From NCBI GenBank assembly GCA_902800365.1, contig CADCEF010000031.1, positions 1 through 39,313 on the forward strand: DNA of 39,313 bases, in the 5' to 3' direction. Positions 10,557 to 18,808 of the stretch are shown here, in pieces. A model generated the notes under the pieces. The model did no database searches. It saw nothing but the letters and a program-made list of their open reading frames with translations, and had not been told where the DNA came from. Position 1 is the stretch's first letter. Every line of letters starts with the position of its first letter. Source of the stretch: an uncultured Prevotella sp. (GTDB lineage Bacteria; Bacteroidota; Bacteroidia; Bacteroidales; Bacteroidaceae). Position numbers and translations under genes: made by a program.

Positions 10557-10564
10557 TAACTTTG
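10557..10564 (+). promoter_or_regulatory. -7 box of rpsP
   Basis: TAACTTTG lies 65 bp before the rpsP start. The -33 element is weak: the nearest TTG is only 14 bp away. Confidence 0.5.
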
Positions 10565-10629
10565 CACCCGCTTTTACGAGATAAGAGCATGAAATTCAAT
10601 TTATTAATTAAAAATTAAAGATTTAAAAA

Positions 10630-11187
10630 ATGGCAACAAAAATCAGATTGCAGCGCGGTGGTCGCAAAGGTTATGCTTTCTACAGCATCGTAATCGCCGA
10701 CGCTCGTGCACCACGTGATGGTCGTTTCACTGAAAAGATTGGTACTTACAACCCTAACACCAATCCTGCCACAGTAGACCTGAATTTCGAGCGTGCACTG
10801 TATTGGGTAGAGACAGGTGCTCAGCCCACAGACACTGTACGTAACATCCTGAGCCGTGAGGGCGTTTACCTGATGAAGCACCTGAAGGGTGGCGTAAAGA
10901 AGGGCGCTTTCGACGAGGCTACATGCCAGAAGAAGTTCGACGCATGGAAGGCTGACAAGCAGAATGGTCTGGCCAAGATTGCTGAGGCTGAGGCTAAGGC
11001 TAAGAAAGAGGCTGCTGCAGAGGCACTGAAGGCTGAGAAGGCTGTTAACGAGGCTATTGCTAAGAAGGTAGCTGACAAGAAGGCTGCTGAGGCTGCTGCT
11101 AAGGCTGAGGCAGAGGCTGCTGAGGCTGCTACAGAGGAGGCTGCTGCAGAGGCACCCGCAGCTGAGGAGGCTCCCGCTGAGGCATAA
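10630..11187 (+). CDS. rpsP: 30S ribosomal protein S16, extended
   Basis: Residues 1-80 are a typical S16: [40 protein letters not shown] and [14 protein letters not shown]16 binds 16S rRNA early in assembly of the small subunit. Ordinary S16 proteins have about 80-90 residues; this one has 185. From about residue 115 the extra part is a low-complexity chain of A, E and K, probably a long charged helix, as is common in Bacteroidota S16 proteins. The gene stands alone among glycan genes, with its own leader and a strong terminator. Confidence 0.95.
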   Translation: MATKIRLQRGGRKGYAFYSIVIADARAPRDGRFTEKIGTYNPNTNPATVDLNFERALYWVETGAQPTDTVRNILSREGVYLMKHLKGGVKKGAFDEATCQKKFDAWKADKQNGLAKIAEAEAKAKKEAAAEALKAEKAVNEAIAKKVADKKAAEAAAKAEAEAAEAATEEAAAEAPAAEEAPAEA

Positions 11188-11216
11188 AGCTTGAAAATAG
11201 CAGAAGACAAAAAATT

Positions 11217-11245
11217 AGCTCCACAGAAATGTGGAGCTTTTATTT
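11217..11245. terminator. Terminator between rpsP and the convergent transferase gene
   Basis: AGCTCCAC (11217-11224) pairs with GTGGAGCT (11231-11238) across a 6-nt loop and is followed by TTTATTTT. A-rich sequence on the other side lets it serve both converging genes; the minus-strand stop codon (11240-11242) lies at its edge. Confidence 0.8.
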
Positions 11246-12331
11246 TGTCCAGAAGTCAAGGTATTGCTTGGCTACCTTATGGTAATCGTGGTGCTTACGT
11301 ACGTATTCCACACTTTGGCGTTTCAGTTCGGGAATACGTTCGGGATGAAGTACCAGTTGTTCCAACTCGTGAAAAACACTATCGTAAGTGGGTTCTACGT
11401 TGATTATCGGGCGTAGCTCGTTTTCGTTTATAATCTCGTAGTTCTCGGGCTCGCCACCACCAATGCAGATGATGCCCTTCGACATGGCCAATAACGGGTT
11501 CATCGATGGGGTGTAGGCATACAGCTGGTCGAGTATGGCATCGCTGCCTTCCATCAGTTTCTGGTATTGTGCAAATGGAACCGATTCTACCTTTACCAAC
11601 TGCATCTTGTCGGGATGCTTCTGCTGTACATCCTCAGCAGCACGTAGCATGATGTCGGTACCCTTGTAGGCAGAACGCTGGCGGTTGATGCCGATAAAGA
11701 TAACTGTTTTAGACGCCTGAACCTTATCGGTATGATAGCTGTCGGGCATTTTAATAGGAAAGGGGATAAAACAGGTTTTGTTGGCAAACCTGGGATGATA
11801 ACAAGCCCAATACTCATAGAGTCCGGCTATGATGCCGTCGCAATCGTTGGCAATCATTTTGTTGAGTTGCTCTTTGGTGGTGCCGAGCCAATCGCGCTGG
11901 TAGTAAACGGCTTCGGCATCTGTGCGCACTTCATCGCCGATGTTGAAGTCGCTATAACGTAGCGGCTTATCATACGTGCATGTGTGAACCCAATAATAGT
12001 CCATGCCGAAAGCGCCAAGGTATACCTGCTTGTTGTGCTTGCGCAGATAGCGATAGAACCAGAATAGTCGCTCGGCCTTCAGCTCGAAGAACAACGGATT
12101 GATGAGTTGTACTACATCGTAGCCCCTCAGTTTAGGGAGCAAGGCGTAGAGCTTGGCCATCAGCATTAAGCCGCCTAACTTGCCAGGCGTACGAGCCACG
12201 TCGATATCGCGAGGGTAATCCTTCCAGAAGTCACCATTAGAAATAACAGTTACCTCGTGCCCTAACTCCCGCAATCCCTCAGCCAAGGTAGCGTGAACGT
12301 TGCTATATTCGCCTACTAATAGTATTTTCAT
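11240..12331 (-). CDS. GT-B glycosyltransferase (family 4-like)
   Basis: This 363-residue protein begins MKILLVGEYSNVHATLAEGL with the GT-B Rossmann start, followed by LGHEVTVISNGD. The C-terminal domain carries TVIFIGINRQRSAYKGTDIM (the 'KG' donor-site motif) and SPSMNPLLAMSKGIICIGGG-like residues in which Glu of GGGEPENYE replaces the usual EPFG-type motif. These features fit family 1/4 retaining transferases. No signal peptide or membrane segment is seen, so it is likely cytoplasmic or peripheral and builds a surface glycan. The transcript appears leaderless: the -7 box ends 4 nt before the ATG. Confidence 0.75.
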   Translation of the reverse strand: MKILLVGEYSNVHATLAEGLRELGHEVTVISNGDFWKDYPRDIDVARTPGKLGGLMLMAKLYALLPKLRGYDVVQLINPLFFELKAERLFWFYRYLRKHNKQVYLGAFGMDYYWVHTCTYDKPLRYSDFNIGDEVRTDAEAVYYQRDWLGTTKEQLNKMIANDCDGIIAGLYEYWACYHPRFANKTCFIPFPIKMPDSYHTDKVQASKTVIFIGINRQRSAYKGTDIMLRAAEDVQQKHPDKMQLVKVESVPFAQYQKLMEGSDAILDQLYAYTPSMNPLLAMSKGIICIGGGEPENYEIINENELRPIINVEPTYDSVFHELEQLVLHPERIPELKRQSVEYVRKHHDYHKVAKQYLDFWTK

Positions 12332-12335
12332 AGTG

Positions 12336-12343
12336 CAAAAATA
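12336..12343 (-). promoter_or_regulatory. -7 box giving a leaderless transcript
   Basis: TATTTTTG on the minus strand ends 4 nt before the ATG at 12331, so transcription should start within a base or two of the start codon. Confidence 0.5.
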
Positions 12344-12425
12344 AAAGAAAAATAATAAAAAATGCTATGTTTGCTACTTATTTTTTTTGTATATCGGCAA
12401 AAATGTAGTAACTTAGCGCTCAATT

Positions 12426-13400
12426 ATGAAGATTTCTGTAGTTGTACCTGTTTATAATGTGGCCCCATATGTTTGGGATTGCTTGTGGTCTGTGGGCCAA
12501 CAAGACTATCCTGATATGGAGTGCTTGATTATAGACGATTGTTCTACAGATGGAAGTATGGCTGTGGTTCATGACTTCCTGGCGCAGTATAAAGGGCATG
12601 TGGCGTTCAGAGTTATTTCGCAACCAGAGAACCGTGGCTTATCGGAGGCCCGAAACATAGGGTTGGAACATTCGGCAGGCGATTTTGTTTATTTTCTTGA
12701 TAGCGATGATAAAATGAGCAGTGGTTGCATCAGTTTGCTGGTCAATGTTCAAAAGCAGAAATCGGCTGATGTAGTAATTGGCGGACATCAGTTTGTGAGG
12801 CACGATGGCAGCACCGTCAACGTTATTCCTCTGACTCGTGGCAATATCTTTCTTGCCAGCGAGAAATATTGGCCGGCTATTGCTTGTAACAAATTAGTGA
12901 GCAAGCATTTCCTCGATCAGAATCATATCCGTTTTACGCCTGGTATTTATCACGAAGATATACTTTGGACCTATCAGCTGCTGTTGCATAGCCCGAAGAT
13001 TGCCTTTTGCCAGGAAATTACCTATTATTACTTGGAGCGTTCATCATCGATTATGAATACCCATAGTCAAGCTGTGATAGATAAACGTTACGAATCTTAT
13101 AAGCTGATTCTTGATGCGATGAAAGCTGAAATGCCAACGGATCTTTGTTTGTATACCGGTGCACTATTGCTGACGGAAAGAACCGCACGCATGATGGCAT
13201 GCGAGATGTTGCTGCTTAACCAGAAGGACAAAGCACGCTGGCTGTTTGACTTTGCAAGAAATCAGATCAAAATACCACTCGGATGTCTCATTTCTTCATC
13301 TGATGTACTGATGAGCGATAAACTGAAACTGATATATAGGCTGTTTCCTCAAAAGTGGGCTTTTGGCATCTTCTCACTTTTCTATTCCCATCATAGGTAG
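12426..13400 (+). CDS. Glycosyltransferase family 2 protein
   Basis: This 324-residue GT-A protein starts MKISVVVPVYNVAPYVWDCL, with IIDDCSTDGS as the first Asp motif, NRGLSEARNIGLEHS, and YFLDSDDKMS as the metal-binding DxD near residue 93. YHEDILWTYQLL supplies the acidic catalytic-base motif. The fold is that of inverting transferases adding hexoses or hexosamines to lipid-linked glycans. It is oriented opposite to its two transferase neighbours and overlaps the next gene tail-to-tail by 27 bp. The upstream TAACTTAG (about 12410-12417) is a degenerate -7 box. Confidence 0.88.
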   Translation: MKISVVVPVYNVAPYVWDCLWSVGQQDYPDMECLIIDDCSTDGSMAVVHDFLAQYKGHVAFRVISQPENRGLSEARNIGLEHSAGDFVYFLDSDDKMSSGCISLLVNVQKQKSADVVIGGHQFVRHDGSTVNVIPLTRGNIFLASEKYWPAIACNKLVSKHFLDQNHIRFTPGIYHEDILWTYQLLLHSPKIAFCQEITYYYLERSSSIMNTHSQAVIDKRYESYKLILDAMKAEMPTDLCLYTGALLLTERTARMMACEMLLLNQKDKARWLFDFARNQIKIPLGCLISSSDVLMSDKLKLIYRLFPQKWAFGIFSLFYSHHR

Positions 13401-14345
13401 CATTTTGAGCAGTAATAAGAGGCCGGCTTTTGTGCCCGACACTTTTCTGAACCAGATATACTTGGTGGTATAATTCTTATTGGGCAATGGGAACAATCCA
13501 TAAGTTTTCAATGCGTCAATTCTCTTGAATAATTCCTGTCGTGAATGCGTTAGGGTGATAATCTTATAGATGTAATCCATCGTAAGTTGCGCCACTCTTC
13601 TTTGCATCGCATTGTGTTCGGGTATAGGCAGCGTCTGTGCTATCTGGGAGAGATTCTGTATGATTTTCAAGTGGTCGTCCAAATGTCTTTGTGTCATATT
13701 GTCATCGTGCGTAATCGAATCGGGATTCACTCTGTAGAAATATGCCTGAGCACTTGTTTTCACTACGTTATTGGCCCTGATGACAAGTTGGGGCTTAAAC
13801 TCCTCGTCTTCAACACACACGATGCCTGGTGTAAATGCTAATGTGCCCCGGATGCTCTTCTTAAACAGCATGCTCCATACCGTACCGAAGATGTTGTTGT
13901 TCTGCAGATACTCTGTTCCACTTACGGGAGTGCTGTCGGTAAGCAACTTATTAGTGGCTTGACCTGATGTGAAGTCGAATTGTACAAGGTCAACATTGTG
14001 ATGCTGCTTGATAATTTCGATACAATGCTCATATTGTTGTGGTATCAGATAATCGTCGGCATCAATAAACTGGATGTATTCGCCGTTGGCGCAGTTCATT
14101 CCTGTGTTCCTGGATGTGCTTGCGCCGCCGTTTTGTTTTCGTATGTAGATAATTTGTTCCTGATACGCATTCAGCTCGTCGATAGGGCTGATTTCTGAGC
14201 CATCGTCAACCAGAATAATCTCTCGTTCATCTTCTGTCAGACTCAGAGCCAGAATACTATCTAAACACGTTTTCAGCATAGCGATGGGCGTGTTGTAACA
14301 TATAATAACGAAACTTACTAAAGGCGAATTTTGAGTTGTTGTCAT
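13374..14345 (-). CDS. Glycosyltransferase family 2 protein
   Basis: This 323-residue GT-A protein starts with SPLVSFVIICYNTPIAML, followed by ILVDDGSE, the NGGASTSRNTGM donor motif and QFIDADDYLIP with the DxD near residue 95. CVEDEEFKPQLV gives the ED motif. It resembles the 12426 protein in type but shares little sequence with it beyond motifs, so the two probably add different sugars. The C-terminus (GLLLLLKMLPMMG) is hydrophobic and may anchor it to the inner membrane. Its promoter -7 box is at 14368-14375, back-to-back with that of the flippase gene. Confidence 0.87.
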   Translation of the reverse strand: MTTTQNSPLVSFVIICYNTPIAMLKTCLDSILALSLTEDEREIILVDDGSEISPIDELNAYQEQIIYIRKQNGGASTSRNTGMNCANGEYIQFIDADDYLIPQQYEHCIEIIKQHHNVDLVQFDFTSGQATNKLLTDSTPVSGTEYLQNNNIFGTVWSMLFKKSIRGTLAFTPGIVCVEDEEFKPQLVIRANNVVKTSAQAYFYRVNPDSITHDDNMTQRHLDDHLKIIQNLSQIAQTLPIPEHNAMQRRVAQLTMDYIYKIITLTHSRQELFKRIDALKTYGLFPLPNKNYTTKYIWFRKVSGTKAGLLLLLKMLPMMGIEK

Positions 14346-14367
14346 ACAATATGGATATTTTTGAATG

Positions 14368-14375
14368 CAAAGTTA
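14368..14375 (-). promoter_or_regulatory. -7 box of the minus-strand GT2 gene
   Basis: TAACTTTG on the minus strand lies 22 bp from the start at 14345. No perfect -33 partner is seen. Confidence 0.55.
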
Positions 14376-14384
14376 ATAAAAATA

Positions 14385-14415
14385 TTGTAGATATGTAATT
14401 TTTTGTTTACTTTTG
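14385..14415 (+). promoter_or_regulatory. Promoter of the flippase gene
   Basis: TTG at 14385-14387 and TACTTTTG at 14408-14415 are 20 bp apart. The ATG at 14434 gives a leader of about 15 nt. Confidence 0.7.
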
Positions 14416-14433
14416 CGTTTGATTTTATAGAAA

Positions 14434-15915
14434 ATGGCGAGAGAAAACGACGAAATATATAGCCACGTGCTGAAATTTACGGGGCTGTTTGGCGGAGTAC
14501 AAGGACTAAACGTTTTGATAGGTCTTGTACGCAATAAGTTCGTGGCGCTGTTGCTGGGCCCTGGAGGCATGGGACTTGTGTCGCTCTTTAATACTACCGT
14601 CCAACTTATTTCGCAAGCCACACATCTTGGAATTTCGTTCAGTGCCGTACGCCATATATCGGAATACTATGATACCGGCGATATGGAGAAAGCTGCACAT
14701 TACGTTAAGGTGGTGCGTGGCTGGTGCTTGCTAACGGCTCTGCTTGGCATGCTATTGTGCGTGGTGTTAGGTCCGTTTTTTAGTAATACCACCTTTGCAT
14801 GGGGCAATCACACGCTGCATTTCATTCTGCTTGCTCCTGCCATCGGCATGATAGCTGTTACGGGTGGCGAAACGGCTATACTAAAAGGTCAGCGAAAGCT
14901 TGGTGCCTTGGCTTTGGTACAGATAGTGGCTGCCTTGGCATCGCTTGTGATATCGATACCTATCTATTATTTCTTCTGGCAAGCTGGTATCGTGCCTGTA
15001 ATAGTGCTTATGGCATTTGTAACCATGTGTGCCACATTGTGGTTCTCGCTACGCATATTCCCCTTGCAGCTGAGTGGTGCCCGCGGCATACTTGGCGAGG
15101 GAATGGAGATGGTTAGACTTGGCGTGGCATTTACGCTGGCTGGTATCGTGGGTAGTCTGGCAGAGATGGTGGTCCGCTCGTATCTTAATGTGGTGGGCGA
15201 TCTTGATGTGCTTGGTCTTTATAATGCCGGCTACATGCTCACCATTACCTATGCCGGTATGGTGTTCTCGGCGATGGAGACCGATTATTTCCCCCGACTA
15301 TCGGGCGTTAATAACGATATCGAGGCAACTAACTATACGGTGAACCGCCAGATGGAGGTGTCGCTGCTTATAGTGGCACCGATGCTTACTGTGCTCATAG
15401 TTTTGCTGCCGGTGTTGATTCCTCAGCTGTTTACAAGCGAGTTCCTGCCCGTGGTGCCTATGGCTCAGGTAACGTCCTTGGCCATGTTCTTCAAGGTTCT
15501 CACTCTGCCAGTGGCATACATCACGTTGGCGCGCGGATATTCTATGGCCTATCTGATGTTGGAGACGGCTTATTTTGTGGTGTTTGTGCTGCTTGTAGTG
15601 TTGGGTTATCAGCATTTGGGATTGCTAGGTACAGGTATAGCCATCACTCTGGCACATGTGTTCGACTACTTGATGATAAACCTGTATGCATATAAAAAAT
15701 ACGGCTACCGCTTTTCGGTAACCGTATCTCGTTATGCTGTTGTTTTGCTTTCTTTGGGATTCCTCGCCTACGCTTGCACCATCATTTTTGATGGCATCGT
15801 CTACTGGATTGTAGAACTTATCGTTGTTTTGGCGAGTGGCCTGTATTCATTGCAGATTCTCAGAAAGAAAACGCATCTGTGGCAGGCCCTTATCCGTAGG
15901 TTGCGCAAAGGTTAG
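14434..15915 (+). CDS. Wzx-like O-antigen/polysaccharide flippase
   Basis: This 493-residue protein has about 12-14 membrane segments over its whole length, starting with LKFTGLFGGVQGLNVLIGLV and then FVALLLGPGGMGLVSLF. That opening is typical of the WzxE/O-antigen translocase branch of the MOP exporter superfamily. It would move undecaprenyl-linked oligosaccharides from the cytoplasmic to the periplasmic face of the inner membrane. The flanking transferases could build those oligosaccharides, but no polymerase (Wzy) or ligase is present in the window. It converges on the porin gene with a 4-bp overlap. Confidence 0.85.
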   Translation: MARENDEIYSHVLKFTGLFGGVQGLNVLIGLVRNKFVALLLGPGGMGLVSLFNTTVQLISQATHLGISFSAVRHISEYYDTGDMEKAAHYVKVVRGWCLLTALLGMLLCVVLGPFFSNTTFAWGNHTLHFILLAPAIGMIAVTGGETAILKGQRKLGALALVQIVAALASLVISIPIYYFFWQAGIVPVIVLMAFVTMCATLWFSLRIFPLQLSGARGILGEGMEMVRLGVAFTLAGIVGSLAEMVVRSYLNVVGDLDVLGLYNAGYMLTITYAGMVFSAMETDYFPRLSGVNNDIEATNYTVNRQMEVSLLIVAPMLTVLIVLLPVLIPQLFTSEFLPVVPMAQVTSLAMFFKVLTLPVAYITLARGYSMAYLMLETAYFVVFVLLVVLGYQHLGLLGTGIAITLAHVFDYLMINLYAYKKYGYRFSVTVSRYAVVLLSLGFLAYACTIIFDGIVYWIVELIVVLASGLYSLQILRKKTHLWQALIRRLRKG

Positions 15916-16991
15916 AAGCGGAAGTCGAGCTCGCAAGTAACCATGTTGTAGTCGTGCTTGTCGCTTGCCATGCTCTTATCGTTGATGCGAGCATATTCAG
16001 CGTGCAGCTCGAGGCTCTTGGTGAATTTGTAGTTCAAACCGCACTCATACGATGTCTTGGCTGATCCCCATTCCTTAGCAGCACGATAGCACTGATAACG
16101 AGCCTTTGCGTGCAGCTTACCCTTGATGAGAGGCACGATACCAAAGGCATACCAACCATCGGCCTTGTCGCCCAGATCCAGGTTTGCACCATAGCCCTGT
16201 GAGTGCAGATACTCAGCACGGAATGTGTACTCGTCCTTATCGTACTCAGCAGAAAGGGCATAGCGGTTCTTCTCGCCAACACCAGCGCGGCTACCAGTCC
16301 ATCCGAAGGCACCGATACGAAGGCCTTGGATAGGCATTACCCAAATACCGCCGATGATATCCTTGCGATTGTCCTTATCCTTGGTGTTGATACCCTCACC
16401 ATTGTAAACACCTACCTGGTAGTGCAGCAGCTTGCGACCGCTTGCGTTTGGAAGGATGTCACCAGATACCTGGATACCGATATCACGACCACCTGATGAC
16501 TTCTCACCGGTACGATCGCCGAATCCAGAGAGGTTGTTGATTACATCAGCATAAGCACGCCATCCCTGAGTGATGGGGTGGGTTGGGTTCTCGAATGTGA
16601 AGGCGCGCTTGAACTGACCAGCACGAATCTTGAACTCAGGATACTTGCGCCACTCTGCATAGAGGTCAACCAACTGTACTGTAGGCTCGCCTGGACCCTT
16701 CAGGTTTGTACCCTGAATCTGTGCGCGCCAATCAAAGTCGCCGATCTTACCATCCAGAATGAAACGGGCCAAGCGCAAATTGAAGGTGTTAGAATGATTA
16801 CCCTCGGGGTCCTGACCCTGATATTGCAGCATGCCATAGCCGCTGAATTTGATGTTCTTTACCCAAGCAGGTACCTCAACGGTAGCTTTCTCTGTTGTTG
16901 CCTGTGTTTCTTCAACTTCTGCGTTTGTTTCTGCGCTTGCAGTGCAAACCGATGCGATAAGCAATGCAAAAAGCCAAGTAAATTTCTTCAT
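15912..16991 (-). CDS. OprO/OprP-type outer-membrane porin
   Basis: This 359-residue protein has a signal peptide (LFALLIASVCTASA) and then a Glu/Thr-rich linker. The rest consists of amphipathic strands ending in ...MVTCELDFRF, whose terminal Phe is the Bam recognition signal of outer-membrane barrels. The motifs FSGYGMLQYQG and IRAGQFKRAFTFENPT are typical of the phosphate-selective porin O/P family in Bacteroidota, where substrate is usually not established. A strong promoter with perfect 20-bp spacing precedes it. It converges on the flippase gene. Confidence 0.85.
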   Translation of the reverse strand: MKKFTWLFALLIASVCTASAETNAEVEETQATTEKATVEVPAWVKNIKFSGYGMLQYQGQDPEGNHSNTFNLRLARFILDGKIGDFDWRAQIQGTNLKGPGEPTVQLVDLYAEWRKYPEFKIRAGQFKRAFTFENPTHPITQGWRAYADVINNLSGFGDRTGEKSSGGRDIGIQVSGDILPNASGRKLLHYQVGVYNGEGINTKDKDNRKDIIGGIWVMPIQGLRIGAFGWTGSRAGVGEKNRYALSAEYDKDEYTFRAEYLHSQGYGANLDLGDKADGWYAFGIVPLIKGKLHAKARYQCYRAAKEWGSAKTSYECGLNYKFTKSLELHAEYARINDKSMASDKHDYNMVTCELDFRF

Positions 16992-17019
16992 AATTCTTTT
17001 AGTTTAAATTAGCATGGCG

Positions 17020-17051
17020 CAAATATAAGGATTATTTTCTAATAATCCAAA
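17020..17051 (-). promoter_or_regulatory. Promoter of the porin gene
   Basis: On the minus strand TTTG (17051-17048) and TATATTTG (17027-17020) are 20 bp apart. The predicted leader is about 25 nt. Confidence 0.75.
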
Positions 17052-17079
17052 TATTTTTGTCCAAATGTGATATTTTTAT

Positions 17080-18531
17080 TTAACGTTTTGTCAGTAAAAC
17101 TACATTTTCCACGTGTGGAGTGTGTGGGAACATGTCAACTGGCTGTACCTCTGCTACCTTGTATTCGGCATCCATAGCTTGCAGATCGCGAGCCTGTGTT
17201 GCAGGGTTGCACGATACGTAAACAATTCTGTCGGGTGCAGCATTCAGTATTGTTTTTACTACGTCGGGGTGCATACCGGCACGTGGAGGGTCGGTGATGA
17301 TAACGTCGGGGCGGCCGTATTCTGCTATGAACTCATCAGTCAGAATATCCTTCATGTCACCCGCAAAGAACAGAGTGTTCTCAATACCGTTAACCTCTGA
17401 GTTAACCTTTGCGTCCTCGATTGCCTCAGGTACATATTCTATACCTATAACCTTCTTGGCTTTCTTAGCTACGAAGTTGGCTATCGTACCTGTTCCTGTG
17501 TAAAGGTCGTAAACCAGCTCGTTACCGGTAAGTCCGGCAAACTCGCGAGCCACGCTGTAAAGATGGTAAGCCTGCTCGGTATTTGTCTGATAGAAACTCT
17601 TAGGACCAACCTTGAACTTAAGGTCCTCCATCAGCTCAAAGATATGGTCGCTACCCTTGAACACCATGATGTCCTGATCGCCGATAGTGTCGTTACACTT
17701 CTGGTTGTCGAGATACATCAGTGAGGTGATCTGTGGGAATTTGTCAGCAATATGCTGTAGCAGCGCTTTTGCCTGATTCTCGCTCTGAGCGAGTGCTTCG
17801 CTTGAAGTACGATCGTAGTGGAACTGGAATATCACCATCCACTCGCCACTTGCGCTGTTACGGATGATGACATCGCGCAGCAGACCTACCTGAGCACGAA
17901 GGTCGAAGAAACTCAAACCATGCTCCATGGCATAGTCGCGCACCTCGTTACGAATCTGGTTGTGCAGGTCGTCCATCAGCCAGCATTTCTCAATGGGCAG
18001 AATCTTGTCGAAGGCGCCTGTAATGTGGAATCCGATTGCGGGTACATCTTTCAGGCTCTGACTCTCGTCGTTTGGCAGGGTCTGAATCTGCTCCTTAGTA
18101 AGGTATCGCTTGTTAGCGCAACCAAAGTCAAGTTTGTTGCGATACTCCTTAGTATGCACCGAACCCATGATGGGGCGGAACTCTGGCAACTCAATTTTTC
18201 CGATGCGAGTAAGCTGGTCTTTCACCTGCTGCTGTTTGAACTTAATCTGCTCCTCATATGGCAGGTTCTGCCACTTACAACCACCGCAAACACCGAAGTG
18301 AGCGCAGAATGGGGTCGCGCGTACATTACTATATTCGCAGAATCTAACTACTTCGCCCTCGGCAAACGAGTGCTTTTTGCGGCGAATCTGTACGTCGCAT
18401 ACATCGCCGGGCACGCAGAATGGAACAAACACCACCATGTCGTTCCAATGGAACAAGCATTTGCCCTCAGCGGCAACTGCCTCAATCACAACACCCTCAA
18501 GGAGTGGTAATGGTTTCTTATTTCTTGCCAT
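17080..18531 (-). CDS. rlmD: 23S rRNA (uracil-C5)-methyltransferase, RlmD/TrmA family
   Basis: This 483-residue protein has an N-terminal TRAM-like OB domain (about 10-65). Next come iron-sulfur cysteines spaced C-x5-C-x2-C (Cys76, Cys82, Cys85 in FCAHFGVCGGCKW). The SAM-binding domain contains VYDLYTGTGTIANF, and IITDPPRAGM and IVYVSCNPATQARDL supply the catalytic Cys. Family members methylate U1939 or U747 of 23S rRNA (RlmD, RlmC/RlmCD) or U54 of tRNA (TrmA), so the exact target is inferred. The start MARNKK at 18531 is chosen because an earlier in-frame start would overlap the -7 box at 18551-18558. Confidence 0.85.
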   Translation of the reverse strand: MARNKKPLPLLEGVVIEAVAAEGKCLFHWNDMVVFVPFCVPGDVCDVQIRRKKHSFAEGEVVRFCEYSNVRATPFCAHFGVCGGCKWQNLPYEEQIKFKQQQVKDQLTRIGKIELPEFRPIMGSVHTKEYRNKLDFGCANKRYLTKEQIQTLPNDESQSLKDVPAIGFHITGAFDKILPIEKCWLMDDLHNQIRNEVRDYAMEHGLSFFDLRAQVGLLRDVIIRNSASGEWMVIFQFHYDRTSSEALAQSENQAKALLQHIADKFPQITSLMYLDNQKCNDTIGDQDIMVFKGSDHIFELMEDLKFKVGPKSFYQTNTEQAYHLYSVAREFAGLTGNELVYDLYTGTGTIANFVAKKAKKVIGIEYVPEAIEDAKVNSEVNGIENTLFFAGDMKDILTDEFIAEYGRPDVIITDPPRAGMHPDVVKTILNAAPDRIVYVSCNPATQARDLQAMDAEYKVAEVQPVDMFPHTPHVENVVLLTKR

Positions 18532-18550
18532 ATAATTCTTATTTTGGGTG

Positions 18551-18582
18551 CAAAGGTAGTGCAAATCGAGCGAAAAACCAAA
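18551..18582 (-). promoter_or_regulatory. Promoter of rlmD
   Basis: On the minus strand TTTG (18582-18579) and TACCTTTG (18558-18551) are 20 bp apart. The predicted leader is about 16 nt. Confidence 0.75.
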
Positions 18583-18611
18583 TTTATTTGGGTTTTTCCG
18601 AGATGTAGCCT

Positions 18612-18632
18612 ACTTTCGAGCTTGCTCAAAGT
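18612..18632. repeat. Short palindrome in the rlmD-ppdK intergenic region
   Basis: ACTTTCGAGC (18612-18621) and GCTCAAAGT (18624-18632) pair with one bulged C and a 2-nt loop. It lies between the two divergent promoters. Its role is unknown; it could be a regulator site or a dispersed palindromic repeat. Confidence 0.35.
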
Positions 18633-18727
18633 TACAAAATAAATATCAAAATCCCATGGTAATCCGCGTATTCCGTGCCAAAAAAACAAAAATGTAAGGT
18701 CGACTTTACAAATTTTGTCTTTTTTTC

Positions 18728-18758
18728 TTGCAGAATTGATTGGATTTTAGTAATTTTG
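18728..18758 (+). promoter_or_regulatory. Promoter of ppdK
   Basis: TTG at 18728-18730 and TAATTTTG at 18751-18758 are 20 bp apart. The leader to 18809 is about 47 nt. Confidence 0.7.
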
Positions 18759-18808
18759 CAAAATCTAATCCAAAATAATTTATCATCAACATAATAAGTA
18801 ATTAACGT

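Noticed and set aside
18532-18808. Riboswitch in front of pyruvate phosphate dikinase
   Set aside because: The leader downstream of the promoter is only about 47 nt and shows no convincing structure. The palindrome at 18612-18632 lies upstream of the transcript start.
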